Below, piece after piece: positions 21,880-31,760 of a stretch of DNA of 64,000 nt. The notes under the pieces are model-generated. The model was not told where the DNA came from and ran no database searches. It saw nothing but the letters and a program-made list of their open reading frames with translations. Made by a program: the position numbers and the translations under genes. Every line of letters starts with the position of its first letter. The stretch's first letter is position 1. The stretch lies in NCBI GenBank assembly GCA_922989275.2, contig OV277858.1, positions 7,688,001 to 7,752,000 of the forward strand. The letters are read 5' to 3'. The stretch is from Gari tellinella (lineage: Eukaryota > Mollusca > Bivalvia > Cardiida > Psammobiidae).

Positions 21880-23690
21880 ATTTTGCAGATGACATGCGAA
21901 GTATGGAAACTTAAAGTAAAGCCAAACCAAAAGCTCCTTTAGCAGCTAATTGTATCCTGTGCTCAAAATTCTGACTGACATGTGTGAAATATGGTCTAAG
22001 ATCTGCATCAGTCTTTGCCACAGTTTTCCAAACACACTTACCCAATCAGGCAAGTCTCTGAATAAATCTAAATGACCAGAATGAATCCCTTTAGACATCA
22101 GAGTAATACAAATGATGTTCTTGTTATGCTTAAATCACATTTAACATTTTGCATGCAACTATCGTCCTAAGGGACCCGTAGTGTGACCCTGAGACACCAA
22201 CACTACTAGAGAAGGGAGTTCTCTTCTATATAGCCCGAAAGCGGCTGAAAGACATATTCATGTTATGAAAGAGCGGACAGCCTATGGGTAGAGTCCACTC
22301 TTATCACTTATCATGGTCACCGTCTACAATAAAATGATCTCTAAATTAGAGAGTATTAACCCAAGGACCAGCCTAAAACACGGATTACTTATTTTTTGCG
22401 CAATGGAAATAATTTAAGCATCTTCAGTGTTAAAGGGAAATTAGAATTGAATGCTCTTTCTATTTAGAAAAAAAATATTGTCTCAGTCTATATAAAAACT
22501 AGTTTCACGGTCAGTATCAAATGTTATAAAACTATGTCCGACAAAGTCAAACTATGAGGGCCTATCGGAATGCACTTAAACAATAGGACCTTGGAGGTCC
22601 GGATATCGCTCACATGTTGTAATGAAGCCTAATAGCGTTACCTTTGAGTTTCACATACAGTACTGTTTAAGCTAAAGTATACACAACGTGCACTGCCAGT
22701 TAATTGGGGTTAAACTGACAATGCACTGAGAGTAAACTAATTTTGCACTGATAGTGCACTGACATTTAACTGATAGTGCACTGAGATTTTAATTGCAAAC
22801 TGATAGTAAACAGTTTCAACCAGGTAACTAGCAGTGGCATGGGGAATGACTACATTTTGATTTTAGAGCTGCAACATTCTGCATTGCTGTTGGGGAAATG
22901 ATGTATTGATGGTAAATAGAAATTAAAACTGACGGTGTTTAATGCTTATAGTTATTGTGCTGGTGATGATGATAATAATACTAATTATTATAGTTGTAGT
23001 TATATCATTATTATTATTATTATCATTATTATTATTATTTTACTAGATTCATATAGCGCTCTTTGCACATAGGAGTTGTGCTTTCAAGAGCGCTTCACAT
23101 GAAATTATATAAATGTACCTACAAAGCAAGAAAGGCAAATCAATACATTCACAATAAAAAATGATACAATATTGAGATGCATGGAAACTTGGAAATTCTT
23201 TCAATAGTATTACCAAGATTTTAAAATTGTTATAGTAAGTTTGTAAAATCATTTTTAAAATGAGTCAACTAATCAAAAGTTAAAAGGAATGATTAAAAAC
23301 AGAGTGTTTTTTTTGTTTGTTTGTTTGTTTGTTTCAGTGTAGAGCCGGAGAGAAGTTCACACTTTTTCACCCATAATTAACACAATATAATGCTGAAGAC
23401 AAATTAACTTTATAAGTCACAACATGAACATAAATGAAACCCATTCCAGGGCACTGGCATTTTTAAATACACTTTGATATTTTAGAAAATAACCTACATT
23501 TTTAACCAATCAAACTGTCTTTTGTATGGCAAATCATTAAGATTTTTTTTTTGACGTCGCATGGTGCCTACACGCGACATAGGTAGATCCGCCTCGTTTG
23601 CAACTATACTCACCCAAAATATTCCTTTACACATTTATTTAGAGAATATATCAGTAGCTCGTAGGTGTTATTTTCAATTGGTTACATCGA
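21880..23690. other. No gene seen; minor repeats
   Basis: About 22560-22660 contains TAATAGCGTTACCTTTGAGTT, related to 30895-30965. About 22690-22810 has a loose ACTGATAGTGCACTGA repetition. There are (ATT)n near 23005-23040 and (TTTG)n near 23312-23335. The minus frame at 23049-23252 is unsupported. Confidence 0.45.
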
Positions 23691-24079
23691 AGTATATATG
23701 ATTGGGTCTCCAGCAAAACCTGCTATAATGACAAAATTTTCGATATTCAGATTGTTGCTGTTTGCTCAAGAGTAGAGTGTTAGAAATACAGAACAATTTT
23801 TTTTGATGATATCTCAATTTTTAATGAAATTACAGCTAATTTAGTAACTGCCCTAGCATTGAAACATTGACACGCGAGTGCTTAATTGACTTTTAAAAAG
23901 CGGTCCAGAAACAGTATTTTAAGAACCAACAATGCCTACAGTATGCACTTTTCCTTCCAATTAAGACATAAGCTTCTGTTGAATAAACATATAAAACTTA
24001 TTTGGAATAAATTATGGAGAAAAGAAAAGTCTGTTACAGTTCAGTTGCCATAGTAACGCAACCCTAAAAAGGACACAAA

Positions 24080-27000
24080 TCTCAGTTTCTGTATGGATTT
24101 TGAGGACACTAAACGTCCTGATAGACATGGCGAACACATGGCCTCACAATATTAAACAGGTACTTCTGGCGATTGGCAGATATTCCTGTAGGCTGTAGCA
24201 CGTGCTACAGACGCTCGTGGGGGAAATCGACGTCACGTGACCTCAGAATATCATATCTTCTCTCATCAACGGCATCACTCTCTTTCACAAGAACGACGTC
24301 AGACTGGCCCTGTTGAAGCGGAAATACTGATATTTCCTGAAAGTAAAATAGACAAATGGTTTATTATATAATTTTGCCTCACAATGTTTGTCCACCCTTT
24401 CTTCAATAAAGATTTATTCAAGGTTGTACCCAATTAACTGAATTTTACTTACATGCATGAAAGTGACCAGTGAATATTTAGCTCTGTAGTATAGATCTAG
24501 TATAATAATAAGCCAACATTTACTGATCTCTATTAAACATCTCCTATAGGAGAATACTTTCTCATCAGAGAATTTTCTTTTTGCAAAAGCGTCAAAAGAT
24601 GGATATGAGGAAAAAACGCTAAACTAACGTTATCCATATAACTATGGATAATTAAATCTATAAGGCTCGATCCAAAGTATTTTAATAAAGAAGTGTCTAA
24701 TGTATATGGTATTGTGCTAGTGTTGCTCTTGCTTCATTCATAGAAATAAACAAACAGTATATTAAGTAAAATATTCATAAAACAGACAGGGGCGTGGCCG
24801 AAGATACGCACTTACGCAGCGGCACGAGGGTTGGGTTGGGGTGCGGGAGGGGGGTTTAGACCTTAATGTCTAAAGTCTAAATCACTCTAAACATGCTTGA
24901 GAGCTCAACATTTTAATTTCTAATTTTCTAATTTCTATTTTCCCGTGGGACTTTTCCGGACCCTCTCCCCACTCTCCCGCATCCAGCATTCATCAATTTC
25001 AAGTTTCAGAAACTTAACAATTTCAAGTATATCTATTAGAATCTTGAAAATTCAGTAGATCTAATGCAAAGTCGATAGCTTAATATCTATGGTGATACAT
25101 GCACCTCTCATGCGTTGAAACCTCAAATATTTAGCTGAGCTAACTTTAAGTAACAAAAACCTTTTTATGTCTTATACATGTATAAGGGAGCTTTGAACAA
25201 AATTGTATGGTTCATATAGATCTCTCTCAATCAATACATTTTAATCTGGAATAGACTCTAAATAGGTCCTGACCTGATATTTGACGTCCAACTCTCGATC
25301 ATCAGTCTGAGTCTAGACAAACGCCTAAAAGCGCCCAGGTCAGTTTCTTCTTGAGATCCAAATGGTATGGCCGTGGACGTTCTATCAAACAGCAGACTCT
25401 CTAAATCCTAAACAGAAAATTAATGAATATGAAAAATAATAGTAGATACACTTTATTCACACAGTGGGGAAGACGCTATTTTGCGATGAACGCTATTATT
25501 TCCCTTGCAAGCCGCTTGGTACCAGATCAGACGCCCGGTAACCCAGCGTCTGACCAGGCTTCACACGTTTTGCCCCTCAGATTAAAATAGATAGATCTAG
25601 ATCTACATGTAGCTAGAAATGTAAAAAAAAAATAAACTAGATAGGTTCCTCGGAACACGTGTGTCACCTGCCAGCAAGCATCAGTATAGCATTCTTATTC
25701 CATAAAAGAAGTTTCATTTCAAAATCTTAAGTAAAACACCAGAAAGCATGAAAAGAAAATATTGAAAAGAGGAATAACTCTCACAATATTGATACAAGAG
25801 TTATGACCCTTCAAGGCCTTGTGAAATACTCTTTCACTTTTCAAGCTCTTTCCATATATGAAGTTTCATCTTCAAAGCTTCAGTAGAACACTCAGAACAG
25901 GAGTTATGAGGCGCAACACAAAAAGCGGGACGGACAGACAGACGGACGAACAGGTGGACGGGCAGACAGACAAACGCTGGAAAAGTGATCCCTAAGTGTC
26001 ACCTCTGCCTACAGCAGGAAAAACAAAAAGTAGATCGAATTTTCTCCGTTTTGTGCTTTGCGTTTAAAAAACGGGAAAGAATAGATCTAACGTCTTCCCC
26101 ACTGTCAGATAATATTTATTTCTTAGGAGGATACAATAACCTGAAAAGCTTAATCATTATAGATCTAGACCATGTAATGTGGATTAGATCTAGATGTAGG
26201 TCTAAACGCAAAGAATAAATTGAAGAAAAAAAAATAGATTTAAAACTTTGCGAGGGTTTTTCTCTGCCTAGTTTCGACCGCTATGTCGACGTACTGGGCT
26301 ATCACACTAAAAATACATGTATAATCTCATATTATTCTATATGTAGCAGCCAAGGTTGAGTTTTTATGATTAAATGCTCAGATATTTGTGGTGTCTCAGT
26401 CGGGAGAGCACTTGCCCTGTAAGGAAGGGGTCCCGGGTTCGAGTCCAGATATGGCTTCATTTTTTCTCACCATGTTTCATTTGGCGCCCATTATGGTTTC
26501 TGTGACTGTATGGGCTCCGAGTTCAAACCCCGGTCGTTCTCATACCCATATAGAAATTTGCGACGAATTTCAAGTTGTCGGTGGAGTATGTCACAGTGTG
26601 TAAATTAATCGTCACCTGTACGGCCTTGCTGTACAAGCGCGTTTTTTATGGCGACGTGGTAGAGTGCATGACTGCAAACCTTGCGACCCGGATTCAATCC
26701 CGGGTCGGTGCGGGTGTTTCAATATAAGAACATCTGGTTTATAATATAACCGTAATAAATCTCAACACACCTATTTTTAGGGGTGTTTTTTTTTCGTTAA
26801 AAAACACAACAGATCTACCCCAATAAGCACTTACGTAGATCTGACTGAAAAGACTTCCCGACAGGTCGAAACAAACGGGTAGGTTGAATCAACGTAAACA
26901 TGCATTTACAGCATTTTTGTTAGAAATGTCATTAACTTTGACAGCTTGATGGAAATCCTTATTGAGCTAAGAAAACACAAACAATAAGCAATGTATGCTA

Positions 27001-27215
27001 GGGTAACTATGTACATGTAGGCCTACTACGTTATTATTTACAAATCAAAACATTGAAATGTCGTTAGATCTAGCTTAAAATGGCGCGGTCACGAATGACC
27101 TCATATTGATAGAGATCTAAAATAGATCTAGATCTAATCTAGCGAAAAGATGAGAGAAAACATGGTTATTTTGCTATAAATAATTCAAGATACGTACCTC
27201 GATATCGTTATCCAT
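24080..27215 (-). CDS. Three-exon gene-like structure in copy A
   Basis: The minus strand has ATG plus five codons (27198-27215, MDNDIE) followed by a GTACGT donor. Exon 2 is at 25274-25407, 134 nt, with a TTTCTGTTTAG acceptor and a GTCAGG donor. Exon 3 starts at 24336 after a TTTACTTTCAG acceptor. Joining exons 1-2-3 gives about 67 residues ending at TGA in exon 3: DLESLLFDRT, then GSQEETDLGAFRRLSRLRL, then KYQYFRFNR. The alternative join of exon 1 to exon 3 stays in phase but meets TAG here, which copy B lacks. Start codon, splice sites and exon lengths match copy B exactly. No protein family was recognised. Coding status is inferred. Confidence 0.35.
25462..26104. mobile_element. CAGTGGGGAAGACG-ended element nested in copy A
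   Basis: Begins CAGTGGGGAAGACGCTATT and ends with the complement, ACGTCTTCCCCACTG. Inside are a GC-rich hairpin (CAGACGCCCGGTAACCC), the GGTTCCTCGGAAC repeat (about 25645-25980) and a GCGTTTAAAAAACGGGAAAG subterminal segment. Its ends and core resemble the CAGTGGAGAAAACG MITEs at 41.4-41.9 kb. It is present in copy B too (about 49008-49615), so it was already nested before copy A and B separated. Confidence 0.75.
26383..26456 (+). tRNA. tRNA-like sequence (SINE-type), anticodon loop CCTGTAA
   Basis: GGTGTCTCAGTCGGGAGAGC looks like an A box and GGTTCGAGTCC is a B box. The anticodon stem CTTGC/GGAAG has one mismatch and a TGT anticodon position. The acceptor ends do not pair well, so this is a tRNA-derived SINE head or pseudogene rather than a working tRNA. 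Its copy is in copy B on the minus strand at about 48650-48722. Confidence 0.4.
26640..26716 (+). tRNA. tRNA-Cys-like sequence (SINE-type)
   Basis: GGCGACGTGGTAGAGTGC, CTGCAAA (anticodon GCA) and GGATTCAATCC give D-arm, anticodon loop and T-arm order. Mismatched anticodon and acceptor stems argue for a SINE or pseudogene. It is the second tRNA-like unit in the same insert and is followed by a TTTTAGGGGTGTTTTTTTTT tail. The copy at about 48385-48455 (minus) has extra bases in the anticodon arm. Confidence 0.4.
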
Positions 27216-27398
27216 CGCTAACAGAAAATCTGGAACTCCTTGATCGCGAAAGGTTAAATGTATTTGTTTTTAAACACACGTCATGTGTAAGTTTATAGAT
27301 CATGATGTAAAATTCTGACGTCATGTTTAATCGGGAATTCCCAACGTCATAACCGATGTCATTATAGCAGGTTTTCCTGGAGAACGGCTCATATATAT

Positions 27399-27540
27399 TT
27401 TCTTGGTTACATTATTTGATTATCAACCAGGCTTATTACTGTGTAGTCAAGCATAACCACACCTGTTTACCTTACATCTAAACGCATACAATGTATTAAT
27501 AGCGTTGCACGCGCACAGGCGTGCATAATTAAGGTAGTGT
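27399..27540. other. Spacer between copy A and the transposase remnant
   Basis: TTGGTTACAT occurs on both outer flanks of copy A (23678-23687 and 27403-27412). This may be chance, since it is separated from the termini by a few bases. Nothing else is seen. Confidence 0.3.
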
Positions 27541-28482
27541 CTCTACACCCGACAAAACTTGACAAGCGATCAGTACAAGCAAGAACATTAATAACTTCGA
27601 TATGTTCAATAAGGCCACGTCAAAGTGACGCAGAGCGAAACTTGGCTGTTGAATATGATACGGGCTAACGTCGCCCGGGACGTTGGTTGCAGCACACAGA
27701 CAATTAATAATGTCAGAAGTAAGTTCAACATAAGTATTCTGATCTGACAGAGATATCCGGTCATCCCAGAGTAACAACGTTACGTGAGGACCGCATGATT
27801 ACGTTGAAGCACCTATATAATCGATTATTGACAGCATTCGTCAATATTTGGCGATACGGGGTTCTTGTACACACGATCATAAGTCATCTTAGACAGAACC
27901 TCCGCCCAATGCCCGTCGTCCATATACTGGGCACACGTTACGAGAGGCTTTTGTACAGATTATGACGTTAACGTCTAGCCTTCGCCTGTTTGTCACCCGA
28001 AAAAAAGCCAGTAGATCACATTTGGGATGAGCTAATTTGAAAATGCAGGTCAAATCACGACATTAACGCCATTGGTGACCTATAAAAAGGCATTCCAGCT
28101 GGAAAAGCAGCGTCTGACTAATAATGCTATTCAACGTAACATGCACTCCACGAGTCGACGTCTTCTGAGGTGTATTCAGGTACATGGAGGCCACATGGAG
28201 GCCACGGCGGTTATTGACTGTGAAATGAACACATTTCGTCAAATTATTAGGTATTTCCAACCTTTCCGGGTAAATTCTGACAAAACAATTTTTCGCTTAA
28301 TTTTGTTTTACACCCTATACAATTAAATGGGTCAAAAGTCATGAAAGGATAATGACATTGAGACCAACATTAGACACTATCCTACAAAGTCTTTTAGCAT
28401 TTGATTCTTTTTAATAACCTTTCTACTAATCGATTTATTGGGAGGAAATATGAATGACTAAAGGCGGTGTAAAGGAACTTTT
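27541..28482 (+). pseudogene. Decayed Tc1/mariner-type transposase remnant, copy 1
   Basis: The plus strand shows out-of-frame remnants of a Tc1-like transposase C-terminus. HIWDELI near 28020 corresponds to the usual PIE-LWDEL. NVTCT or QRNMHSTSRRLLRCIQ, then HGGH, at 28135-28200 corresponds to the usual SMRRRC-VI-A-GGHT. The frame is broken by stops and shifts. 27545-28300 is matched in inverted orientation by 31100-31760, and the AGGCGGTGTAAAGGAACTTT end at 28463-28482 by 30850-30875 on the other strand. Those are probable element ends. It is inactive. Confidence 0.6.
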
Positions 28483-28772
28483 TGGGGTGAGTGTAGTTGT
28501 AAACACTGCCATAGTTGGCTATCTCACGTTTGTTAGTCGGTTGAAAAGATTTGCAGCTTATTTTTATTGTTATATGTCTTGCCGACTCAAAAAAAATTTT
28601 GATTTGATTTGAACCAGAATAAGCGAGGTTTGTTTACAGAAACGTTGGAATGGGCCATTCAAAATATAGGGTATATTCTAAATTAGTTAGAACATACACA
28701 ATTATTAAGTGAAATCGTAATGGCTAAGAAGTGGCACGCTCGCTGACACTTTGCTTTAACCTTCTATAACTA

Positions 28773-29024
28773 TTAAGATTCCACATATTTATCCTCATCA
28801 TCATCATAAGAGTCAGGTAACTGGCTAGCTGCCGCATGGACATTTTTAAACCGGATCTCCCGCCGAGTCCCTATCCTTAGCGGCTTTATTATTCTAAATA
28901 AGTATATAAAACCTTTCGTCAAATATGCACACACTGTTTGAAATGGTATCATTTTAAAAAATACCAACAATATAGTTATACATGCACTGAGAATACCATC
29001 AAGGGTAGTTCCATTATCACTCAT
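28773..29024 (-). CDS. Possible 83-residue membrane microprotein
   Basis: An ATG-initiated frame with a purine at -3 and a TAA stop. The protein starts MSDNGTTLDG, has a hydrophobic stretch of about 35 residues (11-45: ILSACITILLVFFK and AYLTKGFIYLFRII), a basic segment (KPLRIGTRREIRFK) and an acidic tail (SYDDDEDKYVES). The layout fits a small membrane protein with a cytoplasmic tail, and unlike most frames here its composition is not repeat-derived. No family was recognised and no introns, promoter or poly(A) signal were identified. It may be chance. Confidence 0.3.
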   Translation of the reverse strand: MSDNGTTLDGILSACITILLVFFKMIPFQTVCAYLTKGFIYLFRIIKPLRIGTRREIRFKNVHAAASQLPDSYDDDEDKYVES

Positions 29025-29039
29025 GTCCCCTTCTGAATC

Positions 29040-30420
29040 TTCTCTGAGTCAAAATTAAGTCAAGGCAATGGTCAAATTAGAGTGATTTGGTCTACGGCAA
29101 TAACTGTTTTAGTAAATATGGATTGTATTAAATAGTTTTGTTGCTAGACAAAACAATAGAATCTAGTTAACCAAGATAAAACCCGTTTAAAATATTCAAA
29201 GTCAAAATTAGGTCAAGGTCAAGGTCAATAATCAACGTTTCGTAATATGAGTGGAATGGTATTGGTTTAAGGCAAACACTGTATAAGTATCAAACATTAT
29301 AGTTTCATTAGCAAAATAAGAAATTTAATTTTTGAAATTTTGGAATTCAAAACAGTAATCCCTTTCAATTGTAATGGACCTTTATTAAAACAAGTTTGGC
29401 AAATTGTTCTTCGTAAGAAAATCATTTCATAATGTATGAAAAGTGCTATGTTTAGGTTAGTGCTGTAATTTATCGAGTTTTGTGATCTTATCGTGCATTA
29501 TACCATCGTACATAATTGCCAGTTTCACTGATATATCAAACTTATCATATCCAAGTAATTGTTCAAGTTCGCCAGTTATGAAACACTCCTCGTACAAGTG
29601 TCAAGGCGCTGCTCTTCGTTTTTTACCTCTTGTACCCTTCAGAAACATGTTTTGTTTATTGTAATTCTCTAAAGCTCTGGCTTCTGTTCTCAGTGTTTTC
29701 CTTTCGTTGAAAAGCTTTGTTCTTGCTTTTACATACTGCTGGTGCTTTCCAAGAGCTAACATTGACTGTGGCTTTCACCTTTTCAGTTATTCCATTATCT
29801 GGTAGACAACATACGTACATTGTACACAAAAGTTCTATACAGATCAAACAAAAATAACTCAGCCATTTAGCAACCCAATATTTGTGACATTTTGCATAAA
29901 ATAAGCAAAAATATAAAAAAAACAATCACCATACAATACTATGTTCTATCTCAATAAATAATAAGGTTTTTTTAGCCTAAATGGTCACCTAGAGCCCATA
30001 CCAATCTGAGCAAAAAAATAAAAATGGAAAAAAAATCAACAAAATAATCTGAATTAGCTCTCCAGAGTATTGAGAAAGTGTCACATGGTTGTATTGGGTA
30101 GTTTTTACTACCATTCAAGGACAAACTGAGCTACTTTATGACATTTTTTGACTGAAAAGCTTATGATGCGAATTAATTCTACATTTCTTCATCGATTGGC
30201 ATCAAACGTTGCATATGCATTAATGTCAAGTTATGGCCACTGATAGGACTGATACATCTTTTTGGATCCAAACCATCTTTACATTTTTGTACCAATTCAG
30301 ATAACATTTTGCATATACATAATTAAGAAAGCAGTGTAAAGTTTTCACGACCCAATTTTACTTCCACTCTTCCTAAAAGTTAGAGTCATAGCCCCTGGAT
30401 GAGATGGAAAAGGTAGACTA
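29040..30420. other. No gene seen; interspersed repeat at 29050-29340
   Basis: 29050-29340 carries AAATTAGGTCAAGGTCAAGG and AATCTAGTTAACCAAG, related to about 6590-6710. The frames at 29482-29664 and 29656-29925 run opposite to each other and lack recognisable domains. Confidence 0.4.
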
Positions 30421-30426
30421 TTACAA

Positions 30427-30785
30427 ATGATAATTTATAACTCAGGTAGGGTCTTGTCACAAGAGGTAAATGTTTTGGATAAAGTTAATGTGTGAACTAA
30501 AGTGATCCCTAACTTGTATATGAATAACACATTAAATAACTAAAAAAAATATGATGACCGATACTTTGGAAGTTATGTTCAGGACAAGCCTAAATTGGAT
30601 AAAAATATAAAAACAAACGGCAATATCTCCAAATACACATATTACAGAGTAACAGTTCTTTAGCATGGCACTTTTAGACAATAATTTATATGTATATATC
30701 AAGTTTGAAGGAATACTCCGGACAAGCCGGACGGACATTGTGACTCCATTATATCTACCAAAACTTCGTTTGAGGGGGTATACAC
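30427..30785. repeat. Short copy of the 163-bp-unit repeat
   Basis: Contains GGGTCTTGTCACAAGAGG, one unit with GTTATGTTCAGGACAAGCC, and the terminal GACATTGTGACTCC with TTCGTTTGAGGGGGTATA. This matches the ends of the 5190-6362 block. Confidence 0.75.
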
Positions 30786-30849
30786 ATTGCAAAGTAAACA
30801 GCTTGTATGATTTGTGCACCAATTCAGATAAAGTTGTGTATGACATTCA

Positions 30850-31760
30850 TCAGTTTTAGTTCTACCCCCAAAAAGTTCCTTTTCACTGCCTTTAGTCATT
30901 AACAACATTGATAATAAGTCTCATCTGTTGTTAAGAAGCCTGATAGCTTTACCTTTGAGTTCAAGTTTGTAGACTATATATGGTTGGTAAACAATATTGG
31001 AATCCAATTCATACTAGTCAAGTATAGTAGAGTAAGTGAATGACATATAACTAGAGCGTAAACATACTGAAATAAAGCCCTTTCCTAGCATTTCAAAGTA
31101 TATCATGGCCACTCCTTCAAAAACTTAGTGTACACGTAATGTTGAATAACGTTATTAGGCAGGCATTGATTCTCCAGCTGAAATGCTTTTTCGAGGTTAT
31201 AAGTTGTGTTAATGGCGTGATTAGCATGCATGTATTGTCGAACCAATTATTCTCGATTGGGTTTAAATCATGTTTACAAACCGGGATAAGGCAAATTGTT
31301 AACGTCATTACCTGCAAGAAAATATATTGTAAAATGTGCCCAGTATATGAAAGACGGACTCGTAATTGGCAAGGGATCTTTTTAAGACGAATTACAAACG
31401 TCTGTACATGAACTCCGTGTCGCCAAGTAGTGATATATGCTGTGAAGAATCGATTACGTACGTGCGTCAACGTAATTATATGGTACTCATGTAAAGTTAT
31501 TACACGTGCATGACTGGAATTTGGACGATCTATGACGGTTCAGATGTTAAACCCATTCCTGAGGTTCTAAAATGTATTTTCGGTGCAACCATTCTCCAAG
31601 ACAAGGTCAGTTACATTTGACCCCGACCGTAGCATGTCTATAGCATGGTTTCGCTGTGTGTCAGTTTGACGTGGTATTTTTTGAACTTGACATGGTTGGC
31701 TTTTTTTTTCCTATACGTATCGCTTGTAAAGTTGTGTCGGGTGTAGATACTTGACCTGAA
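30850..31760 (-). pseudogene. Decayed Tc1/mariner-type transposase remnant, copy 2
   Basis: The minus-strand frame at 31117-31470 contains DLNPIENNWFD, the Tc1 hallmark around the last catalytic-domain motif, preceded by a GHILQYIFLQVMTLT segment. The N-terminal part and most of the DDE domain are missing or out of frame. It is an inverted relative of 27541-28482. The end CCCCAAAAAGTTCCTTTTCAC at 30868-30888 corresponds to the other copy's terminus. Confidence 0.65.

Larger units (their letters stand above)
23693..27398 (-). mobile_element. Large TIR transposon, copy A (inverted relative to copy B)
   Basis: The left end TATATATGATTGGGTCTCC continues CAGCAAAACCTGCTATAATG. The right end, read inward on the other strand, is TATATATGAGCCGTTCTCC then AGGAAAACCTGCTATAATG. 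These are about 41-bp terminal inverted repeats next to TATATA sequence. Copy B at 47563-51680 is the same element in the opposite orientation. Both copies hold a three-exon gene-like structure (exon 1 near 27200, exon 3 near 24150-24336), a tRNA-derived double SINE-like insert and a nested CAGTGGGG-ended element. No transposase was recognised, so it may be a non-autonomous element that captured host sequence. Confidence 0.8.

Noticed and set aside
21329..21930. Long minus-strand frames of repeated Leu-Ser-Ile-Tyr
   Set aside because: They are the translation of a GATA microsatellite in all three frames and carry no independent coding signal.
26640..26716. Functional tRNA-Cys gene
   Set aside because: Acceptor and anticodon stems are mispaired, and the unit is duplicated inside a transposon, so a SINE or pseudogene fits better.
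23678..27412. TTGGTTACAT as target-site duplication of copy A
   Set aside because: The two occurrences are not adjacent to the termini (about 5 bases off on each side, with unrelated bases between), and copy B lacks an equivalent, so chance is likelier.
29656..29925. 89-codon minus frame with hydrophobic N-terminal half
   Set aside because: It has unusual composition and an opposing open frame, with no recognisable family or conserved second copy.
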